Both the position numbers and the translations under genes were made by a program. 64,000 bases of DNA from Luzula sylvatica (taxonomy: Eukaryota > Streptophyta > Magnoliopsida > Poales > Juncaceae), in assembly GCA_946800325.1 (NCBI GenBank), contig OX326957.1:51703798-51767797 (forward strand). Reading direction: 5' to 3'. Each line of letters begins with the position of its first letter. Positions within the stretch are counted from its first letter, which is position 1. Shown here piece after piece: positions 12,011 through 22,032 of the stretch. The notes beneath the pieces were generated by a model. The model ran no database searches and was not told the origin of the DNA. It saw nothing but the letters and a program-made list of their open reading frames with translations.

Positions 12011-12547
12011 GTCCGTTGTAACGCAACATAGTCCGTTACAACGGACCTCCAGTATTCTTGGCATTCCGTTACAACAGAAGTCCAGTCCGTTACAACGCTA
12101 TTTATTTCGGAGTTTGGCCAAATTTTGCCAGAAACATGTCCGTTACAACGCAACCTAGGTCCGTTACAACGCTATTTTCTGCAAACTTTCGTCCAAATTT
12201 CCAGATACCAGTCCGTTACAACGCAACATACAGTCCGTTACAACGGACAAACTGTGTAGAGCTCCGTTACAACGGACCCAGTCCGTTACAACGGACTCCA
12301 ATAGACACCCTAGGCATCCCCGCAACCTCGTATCAGATACAAGGTCCGTTACAACGGACTCCAAGTCCGTTACAACGGAATATGCAGTTTTCACGGTCCT
12401 CCTCACACCCCCGCATCCTATACAGGGTCCGTTACAACGGACACCAAGTCCGTTCTAACGGAATATGTGTTTTTTCGAAAAAATCTCAATTTTCTGTATC
12501 TGCTACAGTGTCCGTTGCGACGGACTGAGCAGTCCGTTATAACGGAC
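12011..12547. repeat. Palindrome array 1: 16 copies of GTCCGTTACAACGGAC-like units
   Basis: Sixteen 16-mers start at 12011, 12031, 12064, 12085, 12138, 12159, 12211, 12233, 12262, 12281, 12344, 12365, 12427, 12448, 12510 and 12532. They fall into eight pairs whose members are 20, 21, 21, 22, 19, 21, 21 and 22 bp apart. Many units are full inverted repeats (GTCCGT...ACGGAC), while others end ACGCAA or ACGCTA. The array lies about 240 bp inside the element from the primer-binding site, in what would be the leader before gag. No known repeat name is recognised. Confidence 0.9.
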
Positions 12548-12788
12548 TATGCGATTTTTGAACTGCTGTTTTCGCTCGTTTCCAAAACGATCAATCATGA
12601 AACCTTTTCACGATTATTCCTAGATACTCTCAATCAACTATTGATCGATCTCTAGCGAATTTCACTTGTGATTTTAATGGAATTTGACATTCTTAATATG
12701 TAACATCATGCAAACGGGTACGAACTTTGATAACCCGTGCGTATATCTAATATACGACTATGATTCGACCCTCGAATCGATGGCGATC

Positions 12789-12800
12789 GCTCTGATACCA
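12789..12800 (-). other. Primer-binding site (tRNA-Met type)
   Basis: The minus strand reads TGGTATCAGAGC one base from the end of the 5' LTR. This is the sequence complementary to the 3' end of plant initiator tRNA-Met used by copia elements, and it fixes the element's orientation. Confidence 0.92.
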
Positions 12801-12801
12801 C

Positions 12802-13777
12802 TGTTGGGGAATATCCCCGGCCCCGGGCCCGCGCAGCGGATATGTAGGCCCGGTCCGATTCCCCGATTCCCGAGATCACGCCACGACTTCGAGGGTACGA
12901 TGCAAATAGAAGGTTAGATCCATACCAGTTCCAAATTGATGGAACACGAAGGGTTGATCGCTGCCTCCTATTCCTTCGGTCACGTTGGTGACTTTACGCG
13001 CGTCCCATACCGTGCGTCCTTCACCGTTCGTTCCCGTTCTTCGATCCTTCGGTTCGATCACAACGGAGAGCCCCAAGTGTTGCTCCTCCACACGTATCCA
13101 CCTTGAGTCGGAAGACGCCGGACACGGATACACCTGCCTAGACGATGTATCGGTGCACTTGCTTGATCTCGATCGATTCTCTATTAATCTCTCTTCGTGC
13201 CTTTTCACTCACAAAAGATCAAATCTGAATTTGCTCTTTTCTTGTGTCTTGGGCAGAATATTGCTTTGAATTACTTCTGAATTCCTTAGTGAAGATGAGA
13301 GAGAAAATCCTATTTATACCTAATAGGATAAGGATTAGCCAAAAGGCATGTATATCCAATATACACCCTTTCACACAGAAAACTGTATGAACCTGTTCAG
13401 TATTCTGTCCAGACGAAATTGATAAATTTCTCTGACAGAAAATCAACCAACACGAAAGTTGTAGATAATCTTATTATCTACACAACCCAATTTGGCCCAG
13501 CCCAATTGGAGTTCGTATGCAAAAGTTATGACTGTTTTACTAACTGTATGTCATACTGTTGCACCCTTTCGGTATTTCACAGAAACGACACTTATACTTC
13601 GTTCATATGAAATATATTTCTACATGAAGGTTATAGATAATCTAATTATCTATCTTACCCAATTTGAACCATTCAAATCGGATTTTCCTACTGAAAGATA
13701 TGGCTACGAATGTACGACTACATTCGTTTATCCTTGTGTACACTTTTACGGTTGATCCTGAAACTGTATTTCCTTCA
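12802..13777 (-). repeat. 5' LTR of the copia element
   Basis: The partner of 1662-2637, with the same length and one difference seen. It is followed by the CAATC duplication at 13778-13782 and then by the interrupted MULE gene. Confidence 0.93.
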
Positions 13778-13782
13778 CAATC

Positions 13783-15959
13783 CACTATAGTTCTTGACTG
13801 GCGACTGGTTAAACGAATGGATCGAACCACCTCTCTCGCCAGAGACGGAATTTGCTTTGTGTTCGGCTACTATCTTCTCCACATCCGGCAACTCGTGATC
13901 TTCAATGTAGGCTGGGTCCTGCTCGTCAACCATAGCCGTCATCTCGAGCACTGTTTACGAGAATAAAGGGAACTGATTAATAAAATCTTTTATTATCATT
14001 GAACAGTGATGACTAACCTATGTTCCCATGTTCGCCTCCTACTGGCAGATAGATTTCCTCCCCTACTTTGAGACCCAAATCGTCAATGTTGTAAATAGTG
14101 GGCTCTTTCAATCCGCTACTCTGCCCCTCATTTCCCAAGTTGACCGATGCGTTAGATTCTGTGGAAAAATCCATAGAAACAAAAACAACGTTATTCAACT
14201 TCAACAGAACGAACTATCAATTTTTTTCAGAAAACTAACCTGACGGTAAGGGGTCGAACTTTTGCTTCTTTTGACGATTAGTTCTGCTCATCGGCATCTC
14301 CAAGTAATCGTCCTCTGATTCGTTGTCTTCTGACTCCTCATCGAAATCTGCGCATAGTTCAATAATTTATCAAATTTCACGAAATTATTTATCAATAAGA
14401 GATGTTAAACCTTCGACGTGAACCGAAGATTCCAACTTCTGAGTACACTTAGGCCTAGGTATGTTTAACACTTCTGAGAATAATTAAAAGACAAATTTAT
14501 TCTACAGTTCAATGGTAGAGATAATAAGTAAGGTATATGGACTAACCTTGAACTCCCCCCGTTTTCTGCGCTTGGAGACGGGGAGAACGACGCGTTGGGC
14601 TGCAACGACGCATCGTCGCAGCAGAAGGCTCAGCTACCCCCTTCCCCTTAGTCGCAGCAGACGGTTCTCCTACTGCCTTCGCCTTTTTCCTCGCAGCGGC
14701 TAAATATGTTCAATAGAGTTTAACATCAGTTGTTAACTTGTGGGAGAACAAAACCTTTTTTGCGGAAATTACCAGTGTTTGTTTGCGTCGCTGCGGGTGA
14801 CCTTGAAGACTGCCTGCTTGTATTTGACCTTGGGGGCGTTCGGTCCATCATGTGACGGAGGTGAATCATCGTCTCGTGGCCATCGGTAAGCATCTGCTCC
14901 ATTGTGTGGACTAACGCCTTAGCGTGTGTCTCTCCGGGTGCTTCTGTGAAGAAGTACTTCCTTGCGTTGCCTGTGTCGTGTTCGAAAACCCAAGCCTCCT
15001 CCCTCTCTGGTGTTAAACATACCACCATCCTCGCCGGATCCATGGACAATTCGATCTTGTTGAAGGCCTCTCTCGTTTCCTCAGTGTTCAATTGCCAACA
15101 CCTGTAACGCGGATAAACCCTAGGAGTAATCTTGATCAGTTCGGGCTTGGTGTGCTCGTAATACCAAACCTGTAAATAAGATCAGTCAATTAAAAATTTC
15201 CTTGACATGATATAATCCTGTAAATAGTGTTAAACATACCAGTAGAGCGAAGGAACATCCGATCAAGGTTGGCGTCGAGTTCCCAGCCAAATTGCCGGAA
15301 ATGTAACTGTGCGCTTTTGCTCCGATTTCAGGAATTGATTTTTGCATGAAGTCAAAAACTGCCTGACCCCATGCATACTCCCACAGGTTGTCGACATCGA
15401 CGGCGTAATCCCAGAACTGTTGCGGGGTAAGCCGGTTGCTCATCGGGAACAAGACAGTGGTAAACAGGTACATGGTGAACATGGTTAACCATTCCTTTGG
15501 AGTTACTGTCTTCTTCTCTCCCAATTCGTAGTCCAACTTGGACTCGTAATCGACAGCCTCAAGGTGCGAATCTCTATTGAAGAATTTTTTGGTGATGTGG
15601 TTGTCAACCATGTGACGAGGGGATATGTCTACTGGTTGACCGAAACCACGTAACCCTAGTACGAGGCATGCATCGTGGGCGGAGAAGCGGAGGTTCTTAT
15701 CGTTGACAACGAAGCACCCTATTAGAGGGTTCCAGTGACACATCACTCTGGAAAGGTACTCCCGTTGCATGTTAATCGGTGGCATGGAGAGGAAGTTCTG
15801 GAACGGCCATTTGTTCAGTTCCTCCACGTGCTCCGGTGTGAGTTTCCTCTTCAAGAAGTCATTGTAGAACTGAGAGAATCTTTTAGGGCTGCAACGAGTT
15901 TTTACGGTGAATGTTGAATCTCTAGGGGTTTTTTTCTGTTGTTTCCGTTTGGGCGCCAT
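13783..15959 (-). pseudogene. Plant-mobile-domain-like N-terminal part of the MULE Ulp1-like gene (5' exons)
   Basis: Exon 1 (15959-15240) begins with ATG, then basic MAPKRKQQKK, then a domain with NPLIGCFVVNDKNLRFS and LVLGLRGFG, resembling the plant-mobile-domain/DUF1985 group that precedes Ulp1 domains in MULE proteins. It joins in frame to exon 2 (15169-14773) across GTATG...ACAG. Later exons encode a Lys/Arg/Ala-rich stretch (about 14700-14548), an acidic-then-basic stretch (about 14345-14243), and Asn/Ser/Gly-rich sequence (about 14160-14020 and 13945-13783). The gene is then broken by the copia element and resumes at 1656. Joined across the CAATC duplication, the reading frame continues through a duplicated FNQSPVKNY unit, so the insertion broke an otherwise continuous exon. 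The function of this N-terminal domain is not established. Confidence 0.7.
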
Positions 15960-16524
15960 TGTTGTCTGAAGAGAAGAAAAGGAAGAGGAAAGAGGCGAGT
16001 GAACAGCAGAAGGGGAATAGGTGGATTTATATTGACACCATTAATGGCGAAAGGTGGGTGGTGAGGGTGTGCATTGATTGGCAGTGAAGGGGCGGGGGTT
16101 AGAGTCACGATGCGTATCTTTTGGTTTGCAAGGCGGCAAAGTCGTGATTAGAATCTTTTGAACAAGCAAGAGACGTGACGTTTAACAGTGTACCTTTGCA
16201 GCCTTTCCCACGTGGTTTAACACCTCTAAAAGGTGCGATTTGACTCGTGTATTTCAGGGAGATGTAAAATATTGATGGGCTTCAAAGTAATGGCCTGTGA
16301 AAAAATAAGATAAAAAGTAATGGGCTTTCAGATATTAATGGGCTGTGAAATATTAATGGGCTAATAGATGTTAATTGTGCTAATATTAATTAGTCATGAG
16401 ACTCCAAAAATAAGTTTGATTCTACTGATAGCAGGAATTAACATTAAAACAACAGTTTTAATTAGGAAACATAAAAAAAAAAATATTGGGGCTTCGTATC
16501 AAATAAAATGATAGCGGCCTTGTT
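15960..16524. other. Spacer between the two MULE genes
   Basis: A non-coding interval upstream of the Ulp1-like gene and downstream of the transposase. It has repeated ATTAATGGGCT-like motifs (about 16275-16380) and no ORF. It presumably holds the promoter of the Ulp1-like gene, but no clear TATA box was fixed. Confidence 0.5.
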
Positions 16525-19257
16525 TCAATTGTTAAATCGTGAAAATTTCATCATTAGATCGGTGTTTGAAATTCCCGGGTCAGAGCCTTCGAGCTATGGG
16601 TGGAAAACAAGAATAAATTAGTATATCCATGTACAGTTAAGCTGAAATGGAATTGTATGTATAAACTTACATGGATGACAGGGGCTTTTGTAGCTTGCTT
16701 CTTCCTCTTCATTGAAGCAATCTCGACCTTGGATTTTAGCCTGGTTGATCTGGGTCGTCCAAGACATTTTACCCGTTTAGGATCATAGATTTTAACATCA
16801 TCTTCTTCGTCTTCCGAAAGGTATTCTTCATCAGCGACGTCTCGGACAATTTTGTTACTGTCGCATATGCGAATCGCCATTTGTTCGAACCAGCCAAGCA
16901 ATTGGTTCACCGCTAAATTGTCCCTGTAAGTGCACTCGATCATGTCGACCATGTAGCTGTGTGCGCGTGAATATGCCGAGTCGTAAGTGCAAATGTTGCG
17001 TTGAACTTTGGTGGAATTAATTTTTATTCTGGTGTGAGTTCGTATGTAGTCTTTTTGCCATCTAGGGAGAACGTAGCAATTGGGGATATCTTGAACGACA
17101 TGCTGACGATAAATGGTCAAACCATGTCGACACACTATTCCCTTGAATTGGAATAATAAGCGTTCGCAATAGTACGTTTTCTGGTCTGAGCACTATTGAA
17201 CGGTGTATGTTCTACCATCTGATGTGTCGACGACACAGTACAGATTAATGCCGTCTTGTTCGGACAATTTTTCCGTGTGACACCCGATTAGCGCCTTTAT
17301 CTCGTCCTGGAGTAAATAGAAAATCCGATGGGTGTACAATTCTGAGAACTGCTTCTCGAAGGATAAAGCGGAAACAAGCAAGGGAGCACGGTTATTGCAA
17401 TTGAAGTCCTCCATCCTCTCTTTCTCCCATTTCGATTGCAATGCTAGTTCATATTTTTCAGCAAAATTCAATAGAGACGTGGACGAATTGACGTAACCAT
17501 CGAAAAAAGCATTCATCGACTCGCTTCTTTGTGTGGTCGACATACCCGCCCAAAAATATTTTCTTACATAAACTGGAACCCAATGAGTCCTTATTGAGAA
17601 CATACGTTCGAGCCACTTGAGACTAGCTTTGTTTTGGGGATCTTCGATTAACTCCTGCCAACCTTTCTCGAACAGGTCAACTTCAGAAGTGTCGTACACT
17701 AATTGACAAACCTGCGTAAGAAAGGTTTGTAATAAACTCAAAAAACGATTAAACCACAATAAATTTGTTACCTTATGTATGAACGCATCTTTGTTTTCTC
17801 CCCATCCAGCTTTGCCCGGCAATTTTTTCATTATGTGCCACAAGCACAAACGATGACGAGACTGAGGAAAAACAGTGGAAACCGCAGAACATATGGCAGC
17901 GCACTGATCAGTTATAATTGCAGGAGGGGGTACTCTGTTCATGCAGTCAAGGAAGGTCTTGAAAAGCCATTCGTACGTCTCGGTGCATTCGTCAGCTAGT
18001 AATACGCAAGCAAGCAGAATAGAATGTCCGTGGTGGTTGACACCCACGAATGGTGCAAAAGGCATGTCATACCTACGATTAGGTTAACGTAAGATTGAAC
18101 AGTTTTAAATTTGACAAAAATGTATACCTTACTTGTTTGTTAAATAAGTGGTGTCAAATGTTATAACATCTCCATAAAACTGGTAAGCAGCGCGGCTACG
18201 ACCATCTGCCCAGAAAACATTGCGCAATCTCCCGTCATCGTCAATTTCACACAGGTAAAAGAAATTGGGGCATTTGTTTTGACGGTCTCTGAAGTATTTC
18301 ACCAAAGCGTTCGCATCTCCTGCTGCCAGTTTCAAGGACCTACGAGTTTGAACATGATTGCGCAAATCCCGGTCAGTGAACATGCAATTCTCGTGCCTCC
18401 CAGCTTGGTTGAACATAGCGTTGAAAGAGCGGTGCTGCGGGATCCCTGATATAGGAAATTAAATGTGGTTTAACAATCAGTTAAACCAAAAATGAGTACA
18501 CAATATCGAACATAATGGGGGTTTGACAGTTCAGCAAAAATGCTGGGATCCCAGATATGGAAAGTTAAAAAAATGGTTTAACAGTAGTCTGTTCAACGAA
18601 AACTGAGTACACACTATCGAACATAATGGGGGTTTAACAGTTCATCAAAAATGCTGGGATCCCTGATATGGAAAGTTAAAAAAGTGGTTTAACAGTAGTA
18701 TGTTCAACGAAAACTGAGTACACACTATCGAACATAATGGGGGTTTAACAGTTCATCAAAAATGCTGTTTAAACTTAACCTGAATCGTCGTTTATTTCTA
18801 TCTGTTTCTTTACGAATTCAGGAATGTTACGGTGACACCTCATGTAACGAACAGCATCAGGGCGTAAATCATGGTTATGATCCAGTTCGATATGAGAGAT
18901 GGTCCACAACCCATTCAAAAGGTAGTCCTTGACAATGATTTTTGCAGGACAAGCCGTTCCTTGGTAGCTATTCCTCCTTTTTCCGTATCCGTCTAACTTG
19001 GGACGTGTAAGGGGTTTCTTCTCCTTATTGCAAGCAAACGTGGAATCAGAAGTTTGCCCGTAAAAATTGTGCTTGGAACGTTTTACAATGCCAAAGCCTT
19101 TGATGCAGGAGTACTTCAAATAGAAAAGATATGCATCTTCGCGTGATTCGAATCGCATCCCAACGGAAGGGTCTGGCAAAGTGTGTTCTTGGGTAGCTAA
19201 ATTGGGGGGGGTAAAATCATGGTGATCACTGAAAACATCATTGTACAAATTCTCCAT
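16525..19257 (-). CDS. MULE transposase, FAR1/FHY3-related, one in-frame stop
   Basis: My exon model is 19257-18780, 18445-18133, 18072-17772, 17711-16671 and 16593-16525, all with GT-AG introns and matching phases. Exon 1 has a FAR1-type DNA-binding domain (FYLKYSCIKGFGIVKR, CPAKI, ELDHNHDL). The MULE/DDE domain follows: ITFDTTYLTNKY (first Asp, split by an intron), AIITDQCAAI (second Asp), CLWHIMKKL, and TTQRSESMN (the likely Glu). A SWIM-type zinc-binding end is suggested by FQFKGIVCRHGL. A TAG at 17190-17192 falls in frame between the DDE and SWIM parts, with open frame on both sides. Unless read through or spliced around, it removes the SWIM and C-terminal parts. The role would be binding the family's ends and catalysing cut-and-paste movement. 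Confidence 0.8.
18433..18762 (-). repeat. Three about 110-bp tandem repeats in transposase intron 1
   Basis: Units run about 18433-18540, 18541-18651 and 18652-18762. Copies 2 and 3 are close to identical and copy 1 is more diverged. Each carries GGGATCC(C/T)TGATAT-like sequence, which on the minus strand contains the acceptor (ATATCAG then GGATCCC) used for exon 2, so the splice acceptor is present in duplicate. Confidence 0.8.
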
Positions 19258-19516
19258 TGTTGAACGCTGGAAGGGGGGGAGTGATGGAAAATGAGAGAAG
19301 GAAAAGAAGGAAAGAGATAAACAGGAGGGAAAAGGTAAATGATGAAGAAAGTACTGTTTTTCGAAAAAAAGCAACGTGGGATGGACGTACGTGCCAGGAA
19401 ACGTTGAAAAATGGGAACAAGTACGCCGTGTGTAAGGTTGAACAGTGATGTGATTTTTGTGCAGTGAGCTGTAAACCACTGAAATGGTGCTCTTGGTTTA
19501 CCACCTATGCTTTGGT

Positions 19517-19580
19517 TTAACACGTTGTGCCAGCGCATCAACGGAGCGGGGGGAGGATAGGGGGTCATACAACATTTTCC
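19517..19580 (-). repeat. Right terminal inverted repeat of the autonomous MULE
   Basis: Read inward from 19580 it matches the first 50 or so bases of the element at 19595: GGAAAATGTTGTATG, a C-rich stretch, then TTGATGCGCTGGCAC. The two ends face each other across 14 bases. Confidence 0.75.
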
Positions 19581-19594
19581 TATATTTTTCATAT

Positions 19595-21141
19595 GGAAAA
19601 TGTTGTATGCCCCCCTAATTTCCCCTGGTGGCCTTGATGTGCTGGCACCAGCTGTTAAACTATACGATGTGTTAAACCTTCCGCGTCAGAGGTGTTGTCA
19701 CTGTTAAACCTTTCGCGTCAGATGTATTGTCACTGTTAAACCTTCCGCTGTCAGATGAGTTATCATTTAACACCTATTTTGGAGGGAAAATGAGTTTGAG
19801 TTTGAATTTTGAATTGTGGGTTTGAATGTTTGAGTTCTTGTTAATTACAATAATTAACTGTTAATCTGTAATTACAATCACAAAAATAATATTACTCAAC
19901 TGTTAATTTGTAAGTACAATAATTAACAATCACAAAATAGTAGTTACAATTACAAAAATACTCCGATTAACATTTATAACATCACTCAACTGTTAATCCG
20001 TAATTAACAATAATTAACAACAATACCATTTAACAGTTATTAACTACAATATCACTCAAATTTGATTTTATTAACAATAATTAACAACAAATACAATTAA
20101 CAACAATACCATTTAATCTTTCAAGTAACACCATAATATCTTTCAAGTAACAATCAAATATTTGTAATTATCAAATTTGGCAAGTAACACCATAATAGTA
20201 AAAACACCATAATAGTTAATTTTCACCTCAATTCATATGGAAATTTCTAATTAAAAATGACAAGTAATTAAATTCATCCTTAATTATCAAATCTTTCAAA
20301 TAATACAAAAATTTGCCTTAATAATACAAATTATTTCCTTAATATAAAATACAATTTTTTTCCCTAATTAAATCTTACAAAACCGTCCCTGACATTTACA
20401 GAAAATGAAAAATTACAAAACAGCCCTGAAAAATTACAGAACAATCCCTGAAAAATTACAAAACATCCCCTGAAAAATTATAAATTTACGGAAGAGCCCC
20501 TGAAAAATTGCGAAACAGTCCCTGAAATTTACAATACTACAAAACAAACCCTGAAAATTAAAAATTTACAAAATTGCTGTCATGGAGTGGAGGGATCCAG
20601 CTTCGTCGTCGAGGGCTTTTGGCGGATCTCAATTTTGACGAGAAAAATGGCCATGGCGGATCTCAATTTTGGCGAGAAAGACGAGAAAGGCGAGAAAAAT
20701 GGGAGAGTTTTTGGCGAGGAAGCTTCGTCGTCGAGGAAGGCGAGAAAGGCGAGAAAAATGGCCATGGCGAGGAAGCCTCAGCAAGCATGGCTTGCTCGTC
20801 GGCGTTGGCCTGTTGGCCACCTACGTCGGCGACGGCTGAAATCTGACGAAGGAGACGGCGGCGACGGTGTTAAACCTCAAGTCGCGATCTGTGGAGAGAG
20901 AGAGAGAGAAAGAGAGAGAGGAGGCGGCTGTGGGAAATGAGAGGAGAGAGAAAAATAGGGTTTCTAATCATATATAGAGTATGGGCCTGTTAAACGTTAG
21001 GCCTGTTAAACGATAAATGGGTAAAAAAAATCGATCCCCTTAAGGGTTGGGGAAAAAATACCATTTAAGATTTAACACCATGCACTTTACAACACATCAA
21101 CAGGTTGGGGGTAAGATAAGTGGGGGCATACATCACGACTC
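19595..21141. mobile_element. Non-autonomous MULE derivative A
   Basis: A 1547-bp element with the 9-bp duplication TTTTCATAT (19586-19594 and 21142-21150), a Mutator-type mark. The left end is GGAAAATGTTGTATGCCCCC and the right end read inward is GAGTCGTGATGTATGCCCCC; both continue to TTGATGTG(C/T)TG. Three subterminal copies of a GTTAAACCTTCCGCGTCAGA-like unit follow the left end (about 19668-19765). Inside are AT-rich sequence, a CCCTGAAAAATTACAAAACA repeat (about 20380-20560) and a GC-rich part (20574-20940) with repeated GGCGAGAAA units that could be a captured fragment. No transposase ORF is present. Confidence 0.85.
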
Positions 21142-21150
21142 TTTTCATAT

Positions 21151-22023
21151 ATACACTAGAGGCTATATTTTGGGAAGGAAAAAATATACTTGGTCCCCAA
21201 ACTCATTCTAACATCCTTGATTAGTGGATAAAAAATGTTAGATGAATTGATTATTTTTTAATTGACTCAATTAAATATTAATTGACACGTAAATAATTTA
21301 TGATATGTTAATATTAATACATGTTAATTGACGAGTCAATTTAATTAAATGATCAATTAAATCGTTAATTAAATTAATTAATAATACTAATTAACTCACT
21401 TATCACTTCCTTGCCACACGTTCTTTTTCAGTTTGTGGGGCTGAATATATAACCTCTTTGAATATATAACCTCTTTGGGAAGTTGCTGTCAAATTTAAAG
21501 GCAATCCATTACATTAACTTGCATTAAATTAATCGTCATTCCTTTTTATGAAAGCCATCCCTTCCTTGACCAATTAAAAATGGATTCAGCATGACAACAC
21601 TCCTGTGCTATAAGATCAATTTCAATTATTACACAATTTTTAGCTTTTATGTATGTAATTTTAAATAAATCATGTAATTTTTCCTCGCAAACTGTCATCC
21701 ACTTCTTTAAATTTGAACAGGACATGTATCTCTAAAATATCACCAATCTAAATGGGTTAGAGGTCATTGAATTTCTTATTAATATAACTGAGAATAATCA
21801 ATTATAGTGATATTGGCCTATTTAGTATTTACTATTAAACAAAATATTGTTAACCAATAAATAATAAAATAGATTGGTAATTGAGACAGATTACTCCCCC
21901 ACAATATTAAAATATGTTTTCTTTTTCTCCACCGAAACGGCCAGATTTTTAGTCCACTGAATTTCTATTTTAGCGCTCTGAGAAAAGCAAAACAGCTTTC
22001 TGTGGAAAGGAAGTTACTCTTAT
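21151..22023. other. AT-rich intergenic stretch
   Basis: No gene is visible. GAATATATAACCTCTTTG is repeated side by side (about 21443-21478). About 21190-21400 is rich in ATTAATTGAC-like words that also occur near 43730 and 51120, perhaps from old MITEs. Confidence 0.4.
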
Positions 22024-22032
22024 TAATGAAAA

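Larger units (their letters stand above)
1662..13777 (-). mobile_element. Copia-type LTR retrotransposon, minus orientation, nested in the MULE
   Basis: A 12.1-kb element with 976-bp LTRs (1662-2637 and 12802-13777) and the 5-bp duplication CAATC. Orientation is fixed by the primer-binding site next to the right LTR and the purine tract next to the left LTR. I see one difference between the LTRs (T versus C near 1882/13022), so insertion was recent. Integrase, reverse transcriptase and RNase H remnants occur in the copia order on the minus strand, but all carry stops and frameshifts. No open gag or pol remains, and a Helitron interrupts the integrase. The element must have been moved by proteins from a relative. 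Confidence 0.92.
1..19580 (-). mobile_element. Autonomous MULE (FAR1-type transposase plus Ulp1-like gene), right part
   Basis: A Mutator-like DNA transposon whose right end is in the window and whose left end lies before position 1. Both of its genes read on the minus strand: a transposase (19257 to 16525) and a plant-mobile-domain/Ulp1-like gene (15959 to 127). The right terminus, read inward, is GGAAAATGTTGTATGACCCC, followed by a G+C-rich stretch and TTGATGCGCTGGCAC. The same terminus starts the neighbouring elements at 19595, 22033 and 23718, and this defines the family. Pairing a MULE transposase with a Ulp1-like ORF is known from plant KI/Kaonashi-type MULEs. About 12.1 kb of the interior is a later LTR-element insertion. 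The target duplication next to 19580 would be 19581-19589, but its partner is outside the window. Confidence 0.8.

Noticed and set aside
12058..12528. 156-residue ORF across palindrome array 1
   Set aside because: The repeats lack stops in this frame. The product is a repeat of VRYN-like words with no homology and lies in an element leader.
12011..12547. CRISPR-like look of the repeat-spacer array
   Set aside because: Units are 16-bp palindromes with irregular spacers inside a plant LTR element. There are no cas genes and this is a plant genome, so it is not CRISPR.
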